A stretch of DNA of 64,000 nt from assembly GCF_004354085.1 (NCBI RefSeq), contig NZ_SMSE01000002.1:992001-1056000 (forward strand), in the 5' to 3' direction. This stretch comes from Seongchinamella unica (GTDB taxonomy: Bacteria; Pseudomonadota; Gammaproteobacteria; Pseudomonadales; Halieaceae). The notes under the pieces were generated by a model. It was not told where the DNA came from. It did not search any database and saw only the letters and a list, made by a program, of their open reading frames with translations. Below, in pieces: positions 56,920 through 64,000 of the stretch (position 1 is the stretch's first letter; each line of letters begins with the position of its first letter). The position numbers and the translations under genes were made by a program.

Positions 56920-57834
56920 ATGGGAGACCTGACCGGAAAAGTCGCCGTCATCACCGGAGCCGGCCGCGGACTCGGCCGCGAGGAGGCAATCCAGCTGGCC
57001 AGACAGGGGGCACGCGTTGTTATCAATGACATCGACCTGCCCGACGCCAGGGAAGCGGCTGAATCCGCCGTCGAGGAAATCAGGGCGCTGGGGGGCGAGG
57101 CCATTGCCGTTTACGGTGATTGCGCAGATTCCGCCGATGCCGAAAACCTGTTGCAGACAACGCTCAACACCTACGGCGACATGAATATCATGGTCAACAA
57201 TGCCGGTTTTTGTCGCGACAAGACCATATTCGGCATGTCAGACGAGGAGTTCGATTCGGTGGTGCGCGTTCACCTGCGGGGCCACTTCGTCAACATGCGC
57301 AACGCCACCCGCTACTGGCGCGACAAGGCCAAGTCGGGCGAGGAAGTCTACGGCAGGCTGGTCAGCACCTCCTCCGAGGCGGCTTTCTACGGCTCTGCCG
57401 GCCAACCCAACTACGCCGCCGCCAAGGCCGGCATCATCGCCATGACCATGGGTGCCGCCCAGCTGTTGATAAAGTACGGCATCACCGCCAACGTCATCAT
57501 GCCCCGCGCCCTCACCGACATGACCGCCGGCGGCCAGACTGCCGAGATGTTCGCCCCGCCCGCCGATGGTGGCTTCCACACTTTCGACCCTGCCAACGTG
57601 GCGCCCCTGGTGGGCTACCTGGCGTCGCCGGAGGCCGGCAGGATTTCCGGCGAGGTGTTTGTGGTCTGGGGCAACGAGGTCCAGGTCGCCCAGCGCCCTA
57701 CCCTGCGCGATGCGTTCGTCAATCCGAAGGGGGCGCAAAAGTGGGAAGTCGAGGATCTGCACTCCACCATGGCGTCTCATTATGACGAGAACTACCTGCC
57801 GGTCTGGGGTGGGTTCTCGGTGCCGCCGGTCTGA
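56920..57834 (+). CDS. SDR family 3-hydroxyacyl-CoA dehydrogenase-like protein
   Basis: A 304-residue short-chain dehydrogenase. The NAD(P) motif ITGAGRGLGRE (11-21), NNAG (93-96), and catalytic tyrosine and lysine Y165 and K169 in NYAAAKAG are present. The N-terminal sequence is close to the dehydrogenase part of peroxisomal multifunctional enzyme 2 and the Hsd4-type enzymes, which oxidise (3R)-hydroxyacyl-CoA. Length is about 50 residues above the simplest SDR, with the additional C-terminus fitting this subgroup. AAGGAGAA precedes the ATG. It follows the thiolase in one transcript. Confidence 0.87.
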   Translation: MGDLTGKVAVITGAGRGLGREEAIQLARQGARVVINDIDLPDAREAAESAVEEIRALGGEAIAVYGDCADSADAENLLQTTLNTYGDMNIMVNNAGFCRDKTIFGMSDEEFDSVVRVHLRGHFVNMRNATRYWRDKAKSGEEVYGRLVSTSSEAAFYGSAGQPNYAAAKAGIIAMTMGAAQLLIKYGITANVIMPRALTDMTAGGQTAEMFAPPADGGFHTFDPANVAPLVGYLASPEAGRISGEVFVVWGNEVQVAQRPTLRDAFVNPKGAQKWEVEDLHSTMASHYDENYLPVWGGFSVPPV

Positions 57835-57855
57835 GGGCTGAACCCACCTTGGCTC

Positions 57856-57883
57856 GCGCCTTATCCATCGAGAAGGCGCTTTA
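57856..57883 (+). terminator. Possible terminator after the SDR gene
   Basis: GCGCCTT (57856-57862) and AAGGCGC (57873-57879) form a 7-base stem followed by TTTAACC on the plus strand. The T run is short, so it may be a weak terminator of the thiolase-SDR transcript. Confidence 0.55.
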
Positions 57884-58198
57884 ACCTTTAATGCTAAGCG
57901 GTCACCGCGGAAGTGCCTGAACTTCCCCGGCTCGCCTTTCGTGACGCCAAATACGCCGACGCCACCTGGATACACAGCGTGCTCGATGGCGAGGCGGGCG
58001 AGCGGCTGAATCGGTTCTCGCAAACAGAGCGCAGAGGGAGCGGCGCGAGACAGCGCTTTTCTGGCTCGCAACCGACCGAGGGTACCCCGGAGGGGCGCTC
58101 ATGTGAGAGGACCTATTCAGGCACTCGCACGGCGACTCGGCGCTTCACCGACAGCATAGGTAGTGGATAGTCGAGTGCAAATGGACGGAGGCCGTCGG
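57884..58198. other. Intergenic stretch without a recognised gene
   Basis: About 315 bases. Short open frames on both strands (for example 57913-58170 plus, MPELPRLAFRDAKYADATW) are biased toward Arg, Ser and Thr and resemble nothing known, so no gene is called. With the repeats that follow, the gap between the SDR gene and the sortase substrate gene is 568 bases. Confidence 0.6.
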
Positions 58199-58257
58199 GG
58201 ATGGGATAGACCTCAAGAGGGAGTGTGCTTTTCGACCGAATGAGGTCTATCCCATCC
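58199..58257. repeat. 17-base inverted repeat
   Basis: GGATGGGATAGACCTCA (58199-58215) and TGAGGTCTATCCCATCC (58241-58257) are perfect reverse complements, separated by 25 bases. The long arms could form a stable RNA hairpin or cruciform. No transposase-like gene lies between or near them. Confidence 0.85.
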
Positions 58258-58271
58258 ACGGCGACCGCTTA

Positions 58272-58319
58272 GCAATAAAGCAATAAAGCAATAAAGCAAT
58301 AAAGCAATAATGCAATAAT
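58272..58319. repeat. Tandem 8-base repeat (GCAATAAA)
   Basis: Four copies of GCAATAAA are followed by two of GCAATAAT, 48 bases in all. Such a simple array is prone to slippage and may vary in length. It lies 14 bases after the inverted repeat and before the terminator of the sortase-substrate operon. Confidence 0.88.
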
Positions 58320-58357
58320 GCTCGACTGAATTATAAAAAATACCCACAGGCGAGCAA

Positions 58358-58383
58358 AGAAAAAGGGGCCCGAAGGGCCCCTT
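58358..58383 (-). terminator. Rho-independent terminator of the sortase operon
   Basis: AAGGGGCCC and GGGCCCCTT (58363-58371 and 58375-58383) form a stem with a GAA loop. On the minus strand it is followed by a run of T. It lies 20 bases beyond the substrate gene stop and would end the sortase-substrate transcript. Confidence 0.88.
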
Positions 58384-58402
58384 GGTGTCTCAAGCGTCAG
58401 CT

Positions 58403-58969
58403 TCAGGAGAAGCGACGACGCAGACCGCTGAGCATGCCACCCAGGGCCAGGAAGGCACCGCCAACCGCGCCGATCAGGAACAGCGGCGAAGCAGTAGTCG
58501 GCATTTCGACGACTTCTTCCTCGATCACGATCAGGTCAGCTGCGTCCGGGCCGTCGTCGTCATCCACCGCCAGGGCGAAACGATCCTGGGGCAGGTACAC
58601 GTTCAACTGCTGACCGCGCATCAGGTCGCTGGCGCGGTAGCTGCGGCCACCGATTTCAGCGCGCCATGAACTGTCCACCTGGATTGAACGGGTGTCACCC
58701 ATGGTGCCGTCAGTATGCAGCGGACGGAACGTCATGCGGTTACCGCGCACGCGGATAACTTCAACGGTGGCCTTGGCATACAGTTCACCGTCTTTCTCAT
58801 ACACGGACTGGCAGGACTCGGCGATATCAGGATTCATTGCCAGAACTTCCGCAGACCAGTTCAGGTCGGCGCAGGTTACCGTGCTGCTTACCGCCTTGTC
58901 CTGTGCCATCAGCGATCCCGCTGATACCGACAGGGCCATACCTACCGCTACTACCATCTTCTTATTCAT
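58403..58969 (-). CDS. Sortase substrate-like exported protein with MPTTAS tail
   Basis: A 188-residue exported protein. It has a signal peptide (about 1-22, ending SLMA), a mature domain with two cysteines (SSTVTCADLNW and AESCQSVYE) and a C-terminal sorting-type signal: MPTTAS at 156-161, a hydrophobic span 162-183, and RRR at 184-186. The architecture is the LPxTG-like three-part signal read by sortases, and a sortase is encoded 12 bases upstream in the same operon. The mature domain has no recognised family. The protein is probably anchored at the envelope or processed by that sortase; a Gram-negative setting makes the final attachment point unclear. Confidence 0.8.
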   Translation of the reverse strand: MNKKMVVAVGMALSVSAGSLMAQDKAVSSTVTCADLNWSAEVLAMNPDIAESCQSVYEKDGELYAKATVEVIRVRGNRMTFRPLHTDGTMGDTRSIQVDSSWRAEIGGRSYRASDLMRGQQLNVYLPQDRFALAVDDDDGPDAADLIVIEEEVVEMPTTASPLFLIGAVGGAFLALGGMLSGLRRRFS

Positions 58970-58981
58970 GTCAATTCCTCC

Positions 58982-59686
58982 TTAATTGTGGTTGACATAG
59001 GTTGTGTCGAGTGACGCTGTCACGATGAATCGCTGCGGCGCATTTCCGACAAAATAAAACGGGTAACAAGTGACCAGGGTGACGGTCGTGTCACGGGTGT
59101 CCTTTAACAACTGCGTATCCGTTTTGTCGACGATATGAATCGCGTCGACCGTGAACCTTTTCTCTCCTTCCAAAGTCTGCAGCACGATGCTGTCACCGAC
59201 TTCGACATCTTTCAGCACCCGGAAGTAACCATCGCGGTGACCGGAAATTCCGATGTTGCCACCCTCGTGAGGATAGGCCATTCCGTCGATTACGCCAGCG
59301 GCCCGGTCCATCACCATGTCCGAGGCGGTCTGGTAAACAGGGACTTTCAAATCAATGTCAGGGACTTCCAGCACACCGAGAACCGGTGGCAGGTCGGCCG
59401 ACAGGCTGGCCTGGTAATCGGCGATGCGACCCGGGGCCCAGAGCGTCATATCGGGCTCGCCGGCGTCAGAAAAACGTTCGTTTCCGGAAGGGCTTACGGT
59501 TTGCCAGGAAAGCCGGGTGTCCTCGACAGCAAGCATCGCCCGCTCTTCAAAAGCGGCAATACGACCCTGCCGTTCCACCTCGCCCTGGGCGAGTTGCACG
59601 GCGAAAAAGCCGGTCAGGGCAATACCCACCGAATAACTGAGCACTTCCACGGTTCGGAAGGCTAATGTACGCAGATTTACTGACAT
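58982..59686 (-). CDS. Class D-type sortase (Gram-negative)
   Basis: A 234-residue cysteine transpeptidase with an N-terminal membrane anchor (about 14-32) and a periplasmic sortase domain. The catalytic residues are visible: H150 in GISGHRDGYF, C207 in TLVTCYPF and R219 in APQRFIVTA, with the sortase strand GVLEVPDIDLKVPVYQ preceding them. Sortases are rare in Gram-negative bacteria; the GN-sortase class is known mostly from marine proteobacteria. It precedes the only visible substrate. The 210-base upstream gap (59687-59896) is shared with the epoxide hydrolase gene and is AT-rich compared with the rest, probably containing divergent promoters. Confidence 0.88.
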   Translation of the reverse strand: MSVNLRTLAFRTVEVLSYSVGIALTGFFAVQLAQGEVERQGRIAAFEERAMLAVEDTRLSWQTVSPSGNERFSDAGEPDMTLWAPGRIADYQASLSADLPPVLGVLEVPDIDLKVPVYQTASDMVMDRAAGVIDGMAYPHEGGNIGISGHRDGYFRVLKDVEVGDSIVLQTLEGEKRFTVDAIHIVDKTDTQLLKDTRDTTVTLVTCYPFYFVGNAPQRFIVTASLDTTYVNHN

Positions 59687-59896
59687 ACAGCGTTGTGGTT
59701 TCCCCTGTCACCAGACTGAATGTTCTTCGACTGCACAACCCGCAGACCCTTGGCCAATATTCTAGTACGTTCTAGTGAAAGCGCTAGTTTAGACACTTTT
59801 CGTTAAGGTATTACTAACATATCCTAGGGATAGCGGTATTGTCTAAACAATGCCCCGGTTTATTGACCCCGATCAAACCATAACGAGGACCCCGAC

Positions 59897-61048
59897 GTGA
59901 GCCCCCAGGTGCGCCCATTCACGATAGCGATTGAAGACTCTACCCTCGAGGAACTGCGCCGGCGCCTGCTGGCAACGCGCTGGCCGGATGCGGAAACCTG
60001 CGCCGACTGGAGCCAGGGCATGCCGCTGGCCTATAGCCAGGAACTCGCGACCTACTGGGCCAACGATTACGACTGGCGACGCTGTGAAAATACGTTAAAC
60101 AGCTGGCCCAACTACCTCACCGAAATCGATGGCCTCGATATACACTTTATTCACCGAGCCAGTTCCCACCCGCATGCCATGCCACTGATCATCTCTCATG
60201 GCTGGCCCGGTTCGGTGATCGAGTTTACAAAAATCATCGACGCGCTGGCCCAACCGGAGCTGCACGGCGGCGACCCGGCGGACGCCTTTCACGTGGTAGC
60301 ACCGTCACTTCCCGGTTTCGGTTTTTCCGGCAAACCCACCGAGACTGGGACAGGCGTGGAAAAGATCGGGCAGATGTGGGGCGAACTGATGGCCCGCCTC
60401 GGTTATGACCGTTACGTCGCCCAGGGCGGTGACTGGGGCTCGATCATCACCCAGAGCATGGGCCAGACGCAGACCCGCCACTGCGCGGGCATTCACGTCA
60501 CGATGCCGATCGTGGCCCCGGACCCGGAGACCATGGACGACCTCAGTCCGCTGGAGCAATCCGCGCTGGAGGGAATGACCTACTACCAACAACACGATTC
60601 CGGCTATTCCAAGCAACAGTCAACCCGGCCGCAGAGCCTGGCTTACGGGCTTGCGGATTCACCCGTCGGCCAGATGGCCTGGATCGTGGAGAAATTCTAT
60701 GCCTGGACCGACTGTGAAAAAGACGGGTTCAAACATCCGGAACACGTCCTGAGCAAGGACGAATTGCTCGACAATGTCATGCTCTACTGGCTGAACAACT
60801 GTGCCGCAAGTTCCGCTCGCCTGTACTGGGAGAGTTTTAACAGCCCCAACCTCGACCCGATTGACATGCCCGCGGGCTGCTCCATCTTTCCCTGCGAAAT
60901 ATTCCGTTCCAGCCGCCGCTGGGCGCAAAAGCGTTTTAGCAATCTGATTCACTGGCAGGAACTGGACAGGGGTGGGCATTTCGCGGCCCTCGAACAGCCG
61001 GAAGTCCTGGTCCGGGAACTACGGGACTGCTTTCGCCAGCTGCGCTGA
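59897..61048 (+). CDS. Epoxide hydrolase (EPHN family)
   Basis: A 383-residue alpha/beta-hydrolase with the N-terminal EPHN lid domain of microsomal-type epoxide hydrolases (RPFTIAIEDSTLEELRRRL and NYLTEIDGLDIHFIH). The oxyanion motif HGWPGS lies at 101-106, the nucleophile D179 in GGDWGS, and the catalytic histidine probably in GGHFAALEQPE near the C-terminus. It would convert an epoxide to a diol; the substrate is unknown. The start is GTG at 59897 after AACGAGGACCCC. It is separate from the sortase operon and may have its own promoter. Confidence 0.9.
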   Translation: MSPQVRPFTIAIEDSTLEELRRRLLATRWPDAETCADWSQGMPLAYSQELATYWANDYDWRRCENTLNSWPNYLTEIDGLDIHFIHRASSHPHAMPLIISHGWPGSVIEFTKIIDALAQPELHGGDPADAFHVVAPSLPGFGFSGKPTETGTGVEKIGQMWGELMARLGYDRYVAQGGDWGSIITQSMGQTQTRHCAGIHVTMPIVAPDPETMDDLSPLEQSALEGMTYYQQHDSGYSKQQSTRPQSLAYGLADSPVGQMAWIVEKFYAWTDCEKDGFKHPEHVLSKDELLDNVMLYWLNNCAASSARLYWESFNSPNLDPIDMPAGCSIFPCEIFRSSRRWAQKRFSNLIHWQELDRGGHFAALEQPEVLVRELRDCFRQLR

Positions 61049-61055
61049 GGACAGC

Positions 61056-62579
61056 CTAGAGGTCATCGAAGTCAGCGGTGTTCAGGCTGCTGGAGAACGG
61101 ACGGTTGGGGATAATTTCCGGTTCTGGCTCGGCCTCGGGTTCGGGCTCTGCCTCAACTTCTGCCACCGCCGGCTCCATGCCGCTGGCGGGGGAAAGCCTC
61201 GCGTCCAGCGGCGACGCCGCCGGATCGGGCGGCATGCGGTAATCGGAGTCGTCCACGCAATCTATTTCAAACTCGGGGCTGTCGGTCGGCAGGGCCGGCG
61301 GCGGACTTTCCCGGGCGTCGATGTCCGGCGACACAGTCATCGACTCAACCCGATACCCGGTGCTGTCCAGCGGGTGCGGTTTCACTCGCGACAGCGAGGG
61401 AGCATCAGCTTGCGATGGCCCCGGGGCACGCTCAGGCGGCGGCTCCGGCGGCCCGGTTTTCACTGGGTCCTCTGCGGCTACCGGCTCCTCTGCTTCAACT
61501 GGCGGCGCTGCTTCGGGTAGACGACTGGCGGGGGCAGGGCCGTGCCTGCCGATACTTGGCGCCCTGGTACTGCTGCCGATAAACTCAAGATTCTGCAGCG
61601 CAGAATCCAGCAGATTTCCGCGTTCGCCGGCAGGCCGGAACGTTTCCCCGGAGGTTTGCAGCGCCCGGGGTGTCAAATGCCGCGCCTGGGATGCCAGGGT
61701 ATCTCCCACCGGAATGCCCCGTGAACCGAAACTCCTGTCCTGCCTGGCCGCCGCGGATGGTTCCGGCGCCGGTGCCTCGGCGGTGGCCTGCAGCGGCAGG
61801 CTCTGCTCCTGCGGTTCCTGCTCGACAACGTCCGGTGTCTCGTCCTCACCGCGCAGTGCGCGCTGTTTCAGCACTTCGTTGGCACACTCTGACCAGCGGC
61901 CGAAATGGGCAGATTCCGCCGGATCGGGCATCCGGTGCTTGCGGAAATCACGCATGGCCTGCATGAAGCGATGCTTGACCGCGCGGTAGTGGTATATATG
62001 GTCTTCGGTTTCCAGCGGCAGCAGGTCGGAGCCGCCGCGGATAATCAGCATTTGCGGCGGCAGCTGGCCCTGCAGGCTGTGCAGCAGGTCAGCGAGGAAA
62101 CAGAGACGGAAAGCCGAATTCAGCGTGGTCTTGGCCTGGGTGTCGCAGGGGATATAGAGGTAGTTGCCGAGCTCCGAGTATCCGCTGGTGCGCATCAGCA
62201 GGTTGGCGGAGCCGGATAGCGGGCCCAGCGCCAGCTGCCCGTTAACAATAAAGTCGACGCCATGGCGCATGGCTTCGAGGGTTGCTGTGCGCCGCGACGG
62301 CTCATCCGCCTCCCAGTCAACCAGGATGACGCGCTTGCCCTCGGCACGCAGCGTTGCTGCCAGTTCATCCTGGCGTTCCATGTAGTTACCGGGGGGAGTG
62401 CTGTCGCGGTCTGGCGGGATGCCGTGGTCGGGATTTTCCAGGGTCAGTCGTTCCATCCAGCAGGCGAACGGTGACTCCCTGAACAGGACAATGTCTTCTG
62501 AAGTGTAGGTTACGGCATTATCAACACTGTAGCGGTACATGAGCGGCTGTTTGCGTCCCCCAACGGTTGCCAACAGCAT
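61056..62579 (-). CDS. Hypothetical protein with RecB-nuclease-like N-terminus and disordered tail
   Basis: A 507-residue protein. The N-terminal ~230 residues resemble TM0106/RecB-like nuclease N-domains: VLFRESPFACWMERLTLENP and RTATLEAMRHGVDFIVNGQL, then GPLSGSANLLMR and YIPCDTQAKTTLN. In true nucleases these last two would carry catalytic Asp and Asp-x-Lys residues; here they read N and DTQ, so activity is doubtful. Residues ~245-507 are Pro/Glu/Ala-rich, with a Glu-Pro repeat near the end, and probably disordered. No membrane segment. A start at 62540 (MYRYSVDN) is also possible. Function is unknown. Confidence 0.65.
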   Translation of the reverse strand: MLLATVGGRKQPLMYRYSVDNAVTYTSEDIVLFRESPFACWMERLTLENPDHGIPPDRDSTPPGNYMERQDELAATLRAEGKRVILVDWEADEPSRRTATLEAMRHGVDFIVNGQLALGPLSGSANLLMRTSGYSELGNYLYIPCDTQAKTTLNSAFRLCFLADLLHSLQGQLPPQMLIIRGGSDLLPLETEDHIYHYRAVKHRFMQAMRDFRKHRMPDPAESAHFGRWSECANEVLKQRALRGEDETPDVVEQEPQEQSLPLQATAEAPAPEPSAAARQDRSFGSRGIPVGDTLASQARHLTPRALQTSGETFRPAGERGNLLDSALQNLEFIGSSTRAPSIGRHGPAPASRLPEAAPPVEAEEPVAAEDPVKTGPPEPPPERAPGPSQADAPSLSRVKPHPLDSTGYRVESMTVSPDIDARESPPPALPTDSPEFEIDCVDDSDYRMPPDPAASPLDARLSPASGMEPAVAEVEAEPEPEAEPEPEIIPNRPFSSSLNTADFDDL

Positions 62580-62681
62580 AAGTTGTCAAAGTACTTAGGC
62601 CGTTTGCATAGTTATATAGGAATGCCCGGCGGGAGGCAACGGCGGCGAGGAAATTGCTGCCACCGCTGCCCCATATGGGGG

Positions 62682-64000
62682 TTACTGGTAGCGGTAAATG
62701 GTGGCGCCGCCGATCAGGGTGCGCTCGACCAGCAGTTCGCGCATGTCCATGGGAGACTCCAGCGGACTGCCCGAAAGCACGATCATATCCGCCAGTTTGC
62801 CGGGCTCCAGGGAGCCGATGCGGTCTTCCTGGAAGACCTGCCAGGCGGCGTCGATTGTGACCGCCCGCAGCGCCGACATCACGTCGATGCGCTGCTCCTC
62901 ACCGATCACATCACCGCCGTGGCTGAGACGGAACACCTGGCTCCAGACCGCCTGCAGCGGCTGCATCGGAACCACCGGTGTATCGAGATGGGAGCTGAAC
63001 ACCAGGCCGTAATCCTGTGCCCAGCGCGCCGGACTCATGGCCGCCGCCCGCTCCGGCCCCATGAAAATATCCCGGTGGCGATCACCCCAGTAGTAGGTGT
63101 GGGCGGAGAAGAAACTGGGGGTCACACCCAGTGCTTTCATCCGTGCCACCTGGTCCTCACGAGCCATTTGCGAGTGAATCAGGATCATCCGCGGGTCCTC
63201 CTCCGGATGCGCCTGCTGGGCGGCCTCAAAGGCGTCGAGAATATCCTCGATGGATTGGTCGCCGTTGCCGTGGATTGCCAGCTGGTAACCCTCGCTGTGC
63301 AGCTCTTTCACGCGCTCGATCAGCGTATCCCGGGGAATGGCCGGGTAACCCCGGTAATTCTCGTCGCCCTTGTAAGGCGTATGGTAGGGATGACTCAGAT
63401 ACCCGGTGTAGCCCTGGATACTGCCATCCGCCACCAGTTTGATGGCCGGCATGCTCACCCTGTCGCTGGTGTATTCGGCGGGATCAAATTCGCCGGTATC
63501 AATAAGCTCGGCAAACTCGTCATCAAAGGCAAACAGCACCAGTCGCTGGGGAACAATGCCGAACTTGCTGGCGTAAAGCATACCCGTGGCAGAGCTCGGG
63601 GTGGTGCCGCCGGATTGCGCCGTGGTCACGCCCACCCGGGCATACTCCCGCACCGCCGACTTGATCACCTGATACAGGTCTACCGCGGACATGTCCTGCA
63701 ACCTCATCATGATATCCATGCGGGCTGTTTCTTCCAGCAGGCCATTGGGCTCACGGCTACCCTCGCGACGTCCAATGACCCCGCCGACCGGGTCTTCCGA
63801 GTCGGCGCTGATTCCGGCCAGTTCCAGCGCCATGCTGTTGGCCACCACCATATGTGCCGACACGTGCACGGCCACTACCGGGTGCTCGGTGGAGATAGCA
63901 TCCAGTTCGGCGCGGGTCGGGTGGCGCTGTTCCGCCAGCAGGGTGTCGTCATAGCCGGTACCGAACACCCACGCCCCGGGCTCCGCTGATTCTACCTGCG
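62682..64000 (-). CDS. Amidohydrolase family protein (partial, N-terminus missing)
   Basis: About 439 residues of a YtcJ-like metal-dependent amidohydrolase, open to the right edge of the window so the N-terminus is missing. Segments include PNGLLEETARMD, a carboxylated-lysine-type region (IKLVADGSIQGYTGYL), YQLAIHGNGDQSIEDILDAFEA, LIHSQMAREDQVARM and the C-terminal GSLEPGKLADMIVLSGSPLE ending typical of the family. The frame continues upstream of 63968 (QVESAEPGAWVFGTGYDD), so a GTG at 63968 is not the true start. Substrate unknown; members hydrolyse amides, often exported via an N-terminal signal that lies outside. Confidence 0.87.
   Translation of the reverse strand, partial: QVESAEPGAWVFGTGYDDTLLAEQRHPTRAELDAISTEHPVVAVHVSAHMVVANSMALELAGISADSEDPVGGVIGRREGSREPNGLLEETARMDIMMRLQDMSAVDLYQVIKSAVREYARVGVTTAQSGGTTPSSATGMLYASKFGIVPQRLVLFAFDDEFAELIDTGEFDPAEYTSDRVSMPAIKLVADGSIQGYTGYLSHPYHTPYKGDENYRGYPAIPRDTLIERVKELHSEGYQLAIHGNGDQSIEDILDAFEAAQQAHPEEDPRMILIHSQMAREDQVARMKALGVTPSFFSAHTYYWGDRHRDIFMGPERAAAMSPARWAQDYGLVFSSHLDTPVVPMQPLQAVWSQVFRLSHGGDVIGEEQRIDVMSALRAVTIDAAWQVFQEDRIGSLEPGKLADMIVLSGSPLESPMDMRELLVERTLIGGATIYRYQ

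Noticed and set aside
57913-58170. 85-residue open frame in the gap after the SDR gene
   Set aside because: No ribosome binding site, biased composition, and similar-sized frames occur on the other strand.
58403-58969. PEP-CTERM/exosortase substrate
   Set aside because: The tail reads MPTTAS, not PEP, and the adjacent enzyme is a sortase with His/Cys/Arg, not an exosortase.
62583-63989. 468-residue plus-strand open frame over the amidohydrolase
   Set aside because: It is antisense to recognisable amidohydrolase motifs and has no start context.

Overview
The window looks like chromosomal DNA of a free-living, GC-rich gammaproteobacterium, most plausibly a marine Cellvibrionales/Halieaceae-type organism. 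This is inferred from gene content (MnmC, DusA, TruC, DbpA, HrpA, YchJ, a Yej-type peptide transporter, HvfABC, a steroid side-chain-like catabolic cluster, a Gram-negative sortase); no rRNA or complete marker set is present. Genes are closely packed with many ATGA/TGATG start-stop overlaps. No transposase, phage gene or CRISPR array was seen.

Region 1 (1-9.6 kb): a phenylalanine/tyrosine catabolic operon (end of an upstream gene, fumarylacetoacetate hydrolase, maleylacetoacetate isomerase, long aromatic amino acid hydroxylase) converges on a four-gene peptide ABC transporter operon on the minus strand (binding protein, two permeases, fused double ATPase). Region 2 (9.6-14.6 kb): an accessory patch with three copies of an 83-87 bp palindromic element, an intact chaC-like gene whose stop codon lies inside one palindrome, a deleted and frameshifted second chaC copy, a lipoprotein alpha/beta hydrolase and a GMC oxidoreductase. 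Region 3 (14.6-30.5 kb): housekeeping genes: tRNA-Ala(GGC) with a strong promoter, slyD, dbpA, a RIO kinase, ychJ, a TRIC-type channel, sdaA, a double-thioredoxin-fold protein, gltX, truC, L-asparaginase, dusA, tal, a TerB-like protein and a STAS/PP2C partner-switching pair with a degenerate receiver domain.

Region 4 (30.5-37.3 kb): mlaA, then an HvfABC operon: HvfA, a secreted Cys-rich repeat peptide with eight (D/E)GKCG motifs, HvfB, an MNIO (DUF692) maturase, and HvfC, its partner, followed upstream by hrpA. This is a RiPP metallophore/copper-buffer system. Region 5 (37.3-47 kb): a MaoC hydratase, mnmC, a glutaminyl cyclotransferase, a large M16 metalloprotease, and a Cpx-like envelope stress module (Spy/CpxP-like protein divergent from cpxRA) with candidate CpxR boxes between them.

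Region 6 (47-57.8 kb): a coenzyme A-dependent catabolic cluster around a TetR regulator with a clear palindromic operator. Its core (acyl-CoA dehydrogenase, MaoC-DUF35 fusion, small MaoC, Ltp2-like thiolase) has the same order as fadE29-chsH2-chsH1-ltp2 of the mycobacterial igr operon, suggesting degradation of a steroid or similar branched side chain. A second acyl-CoA dehydrogenase, a TauD-type dioxygenase, an MFS transporter, another MaoC hydratase, a thiolase and an SDR complete it. Region 7 (57.8-64 kb): a repeat-rich spacer, then a sortase and its small substrate with an MPTTAS-hydrophobic-RRR tail, an epoxide hydrolase, an unusual Pro/Glu-rich protein with a RecB-nuclease-like N-terminus, and an amidohydrolase cut by the window end.
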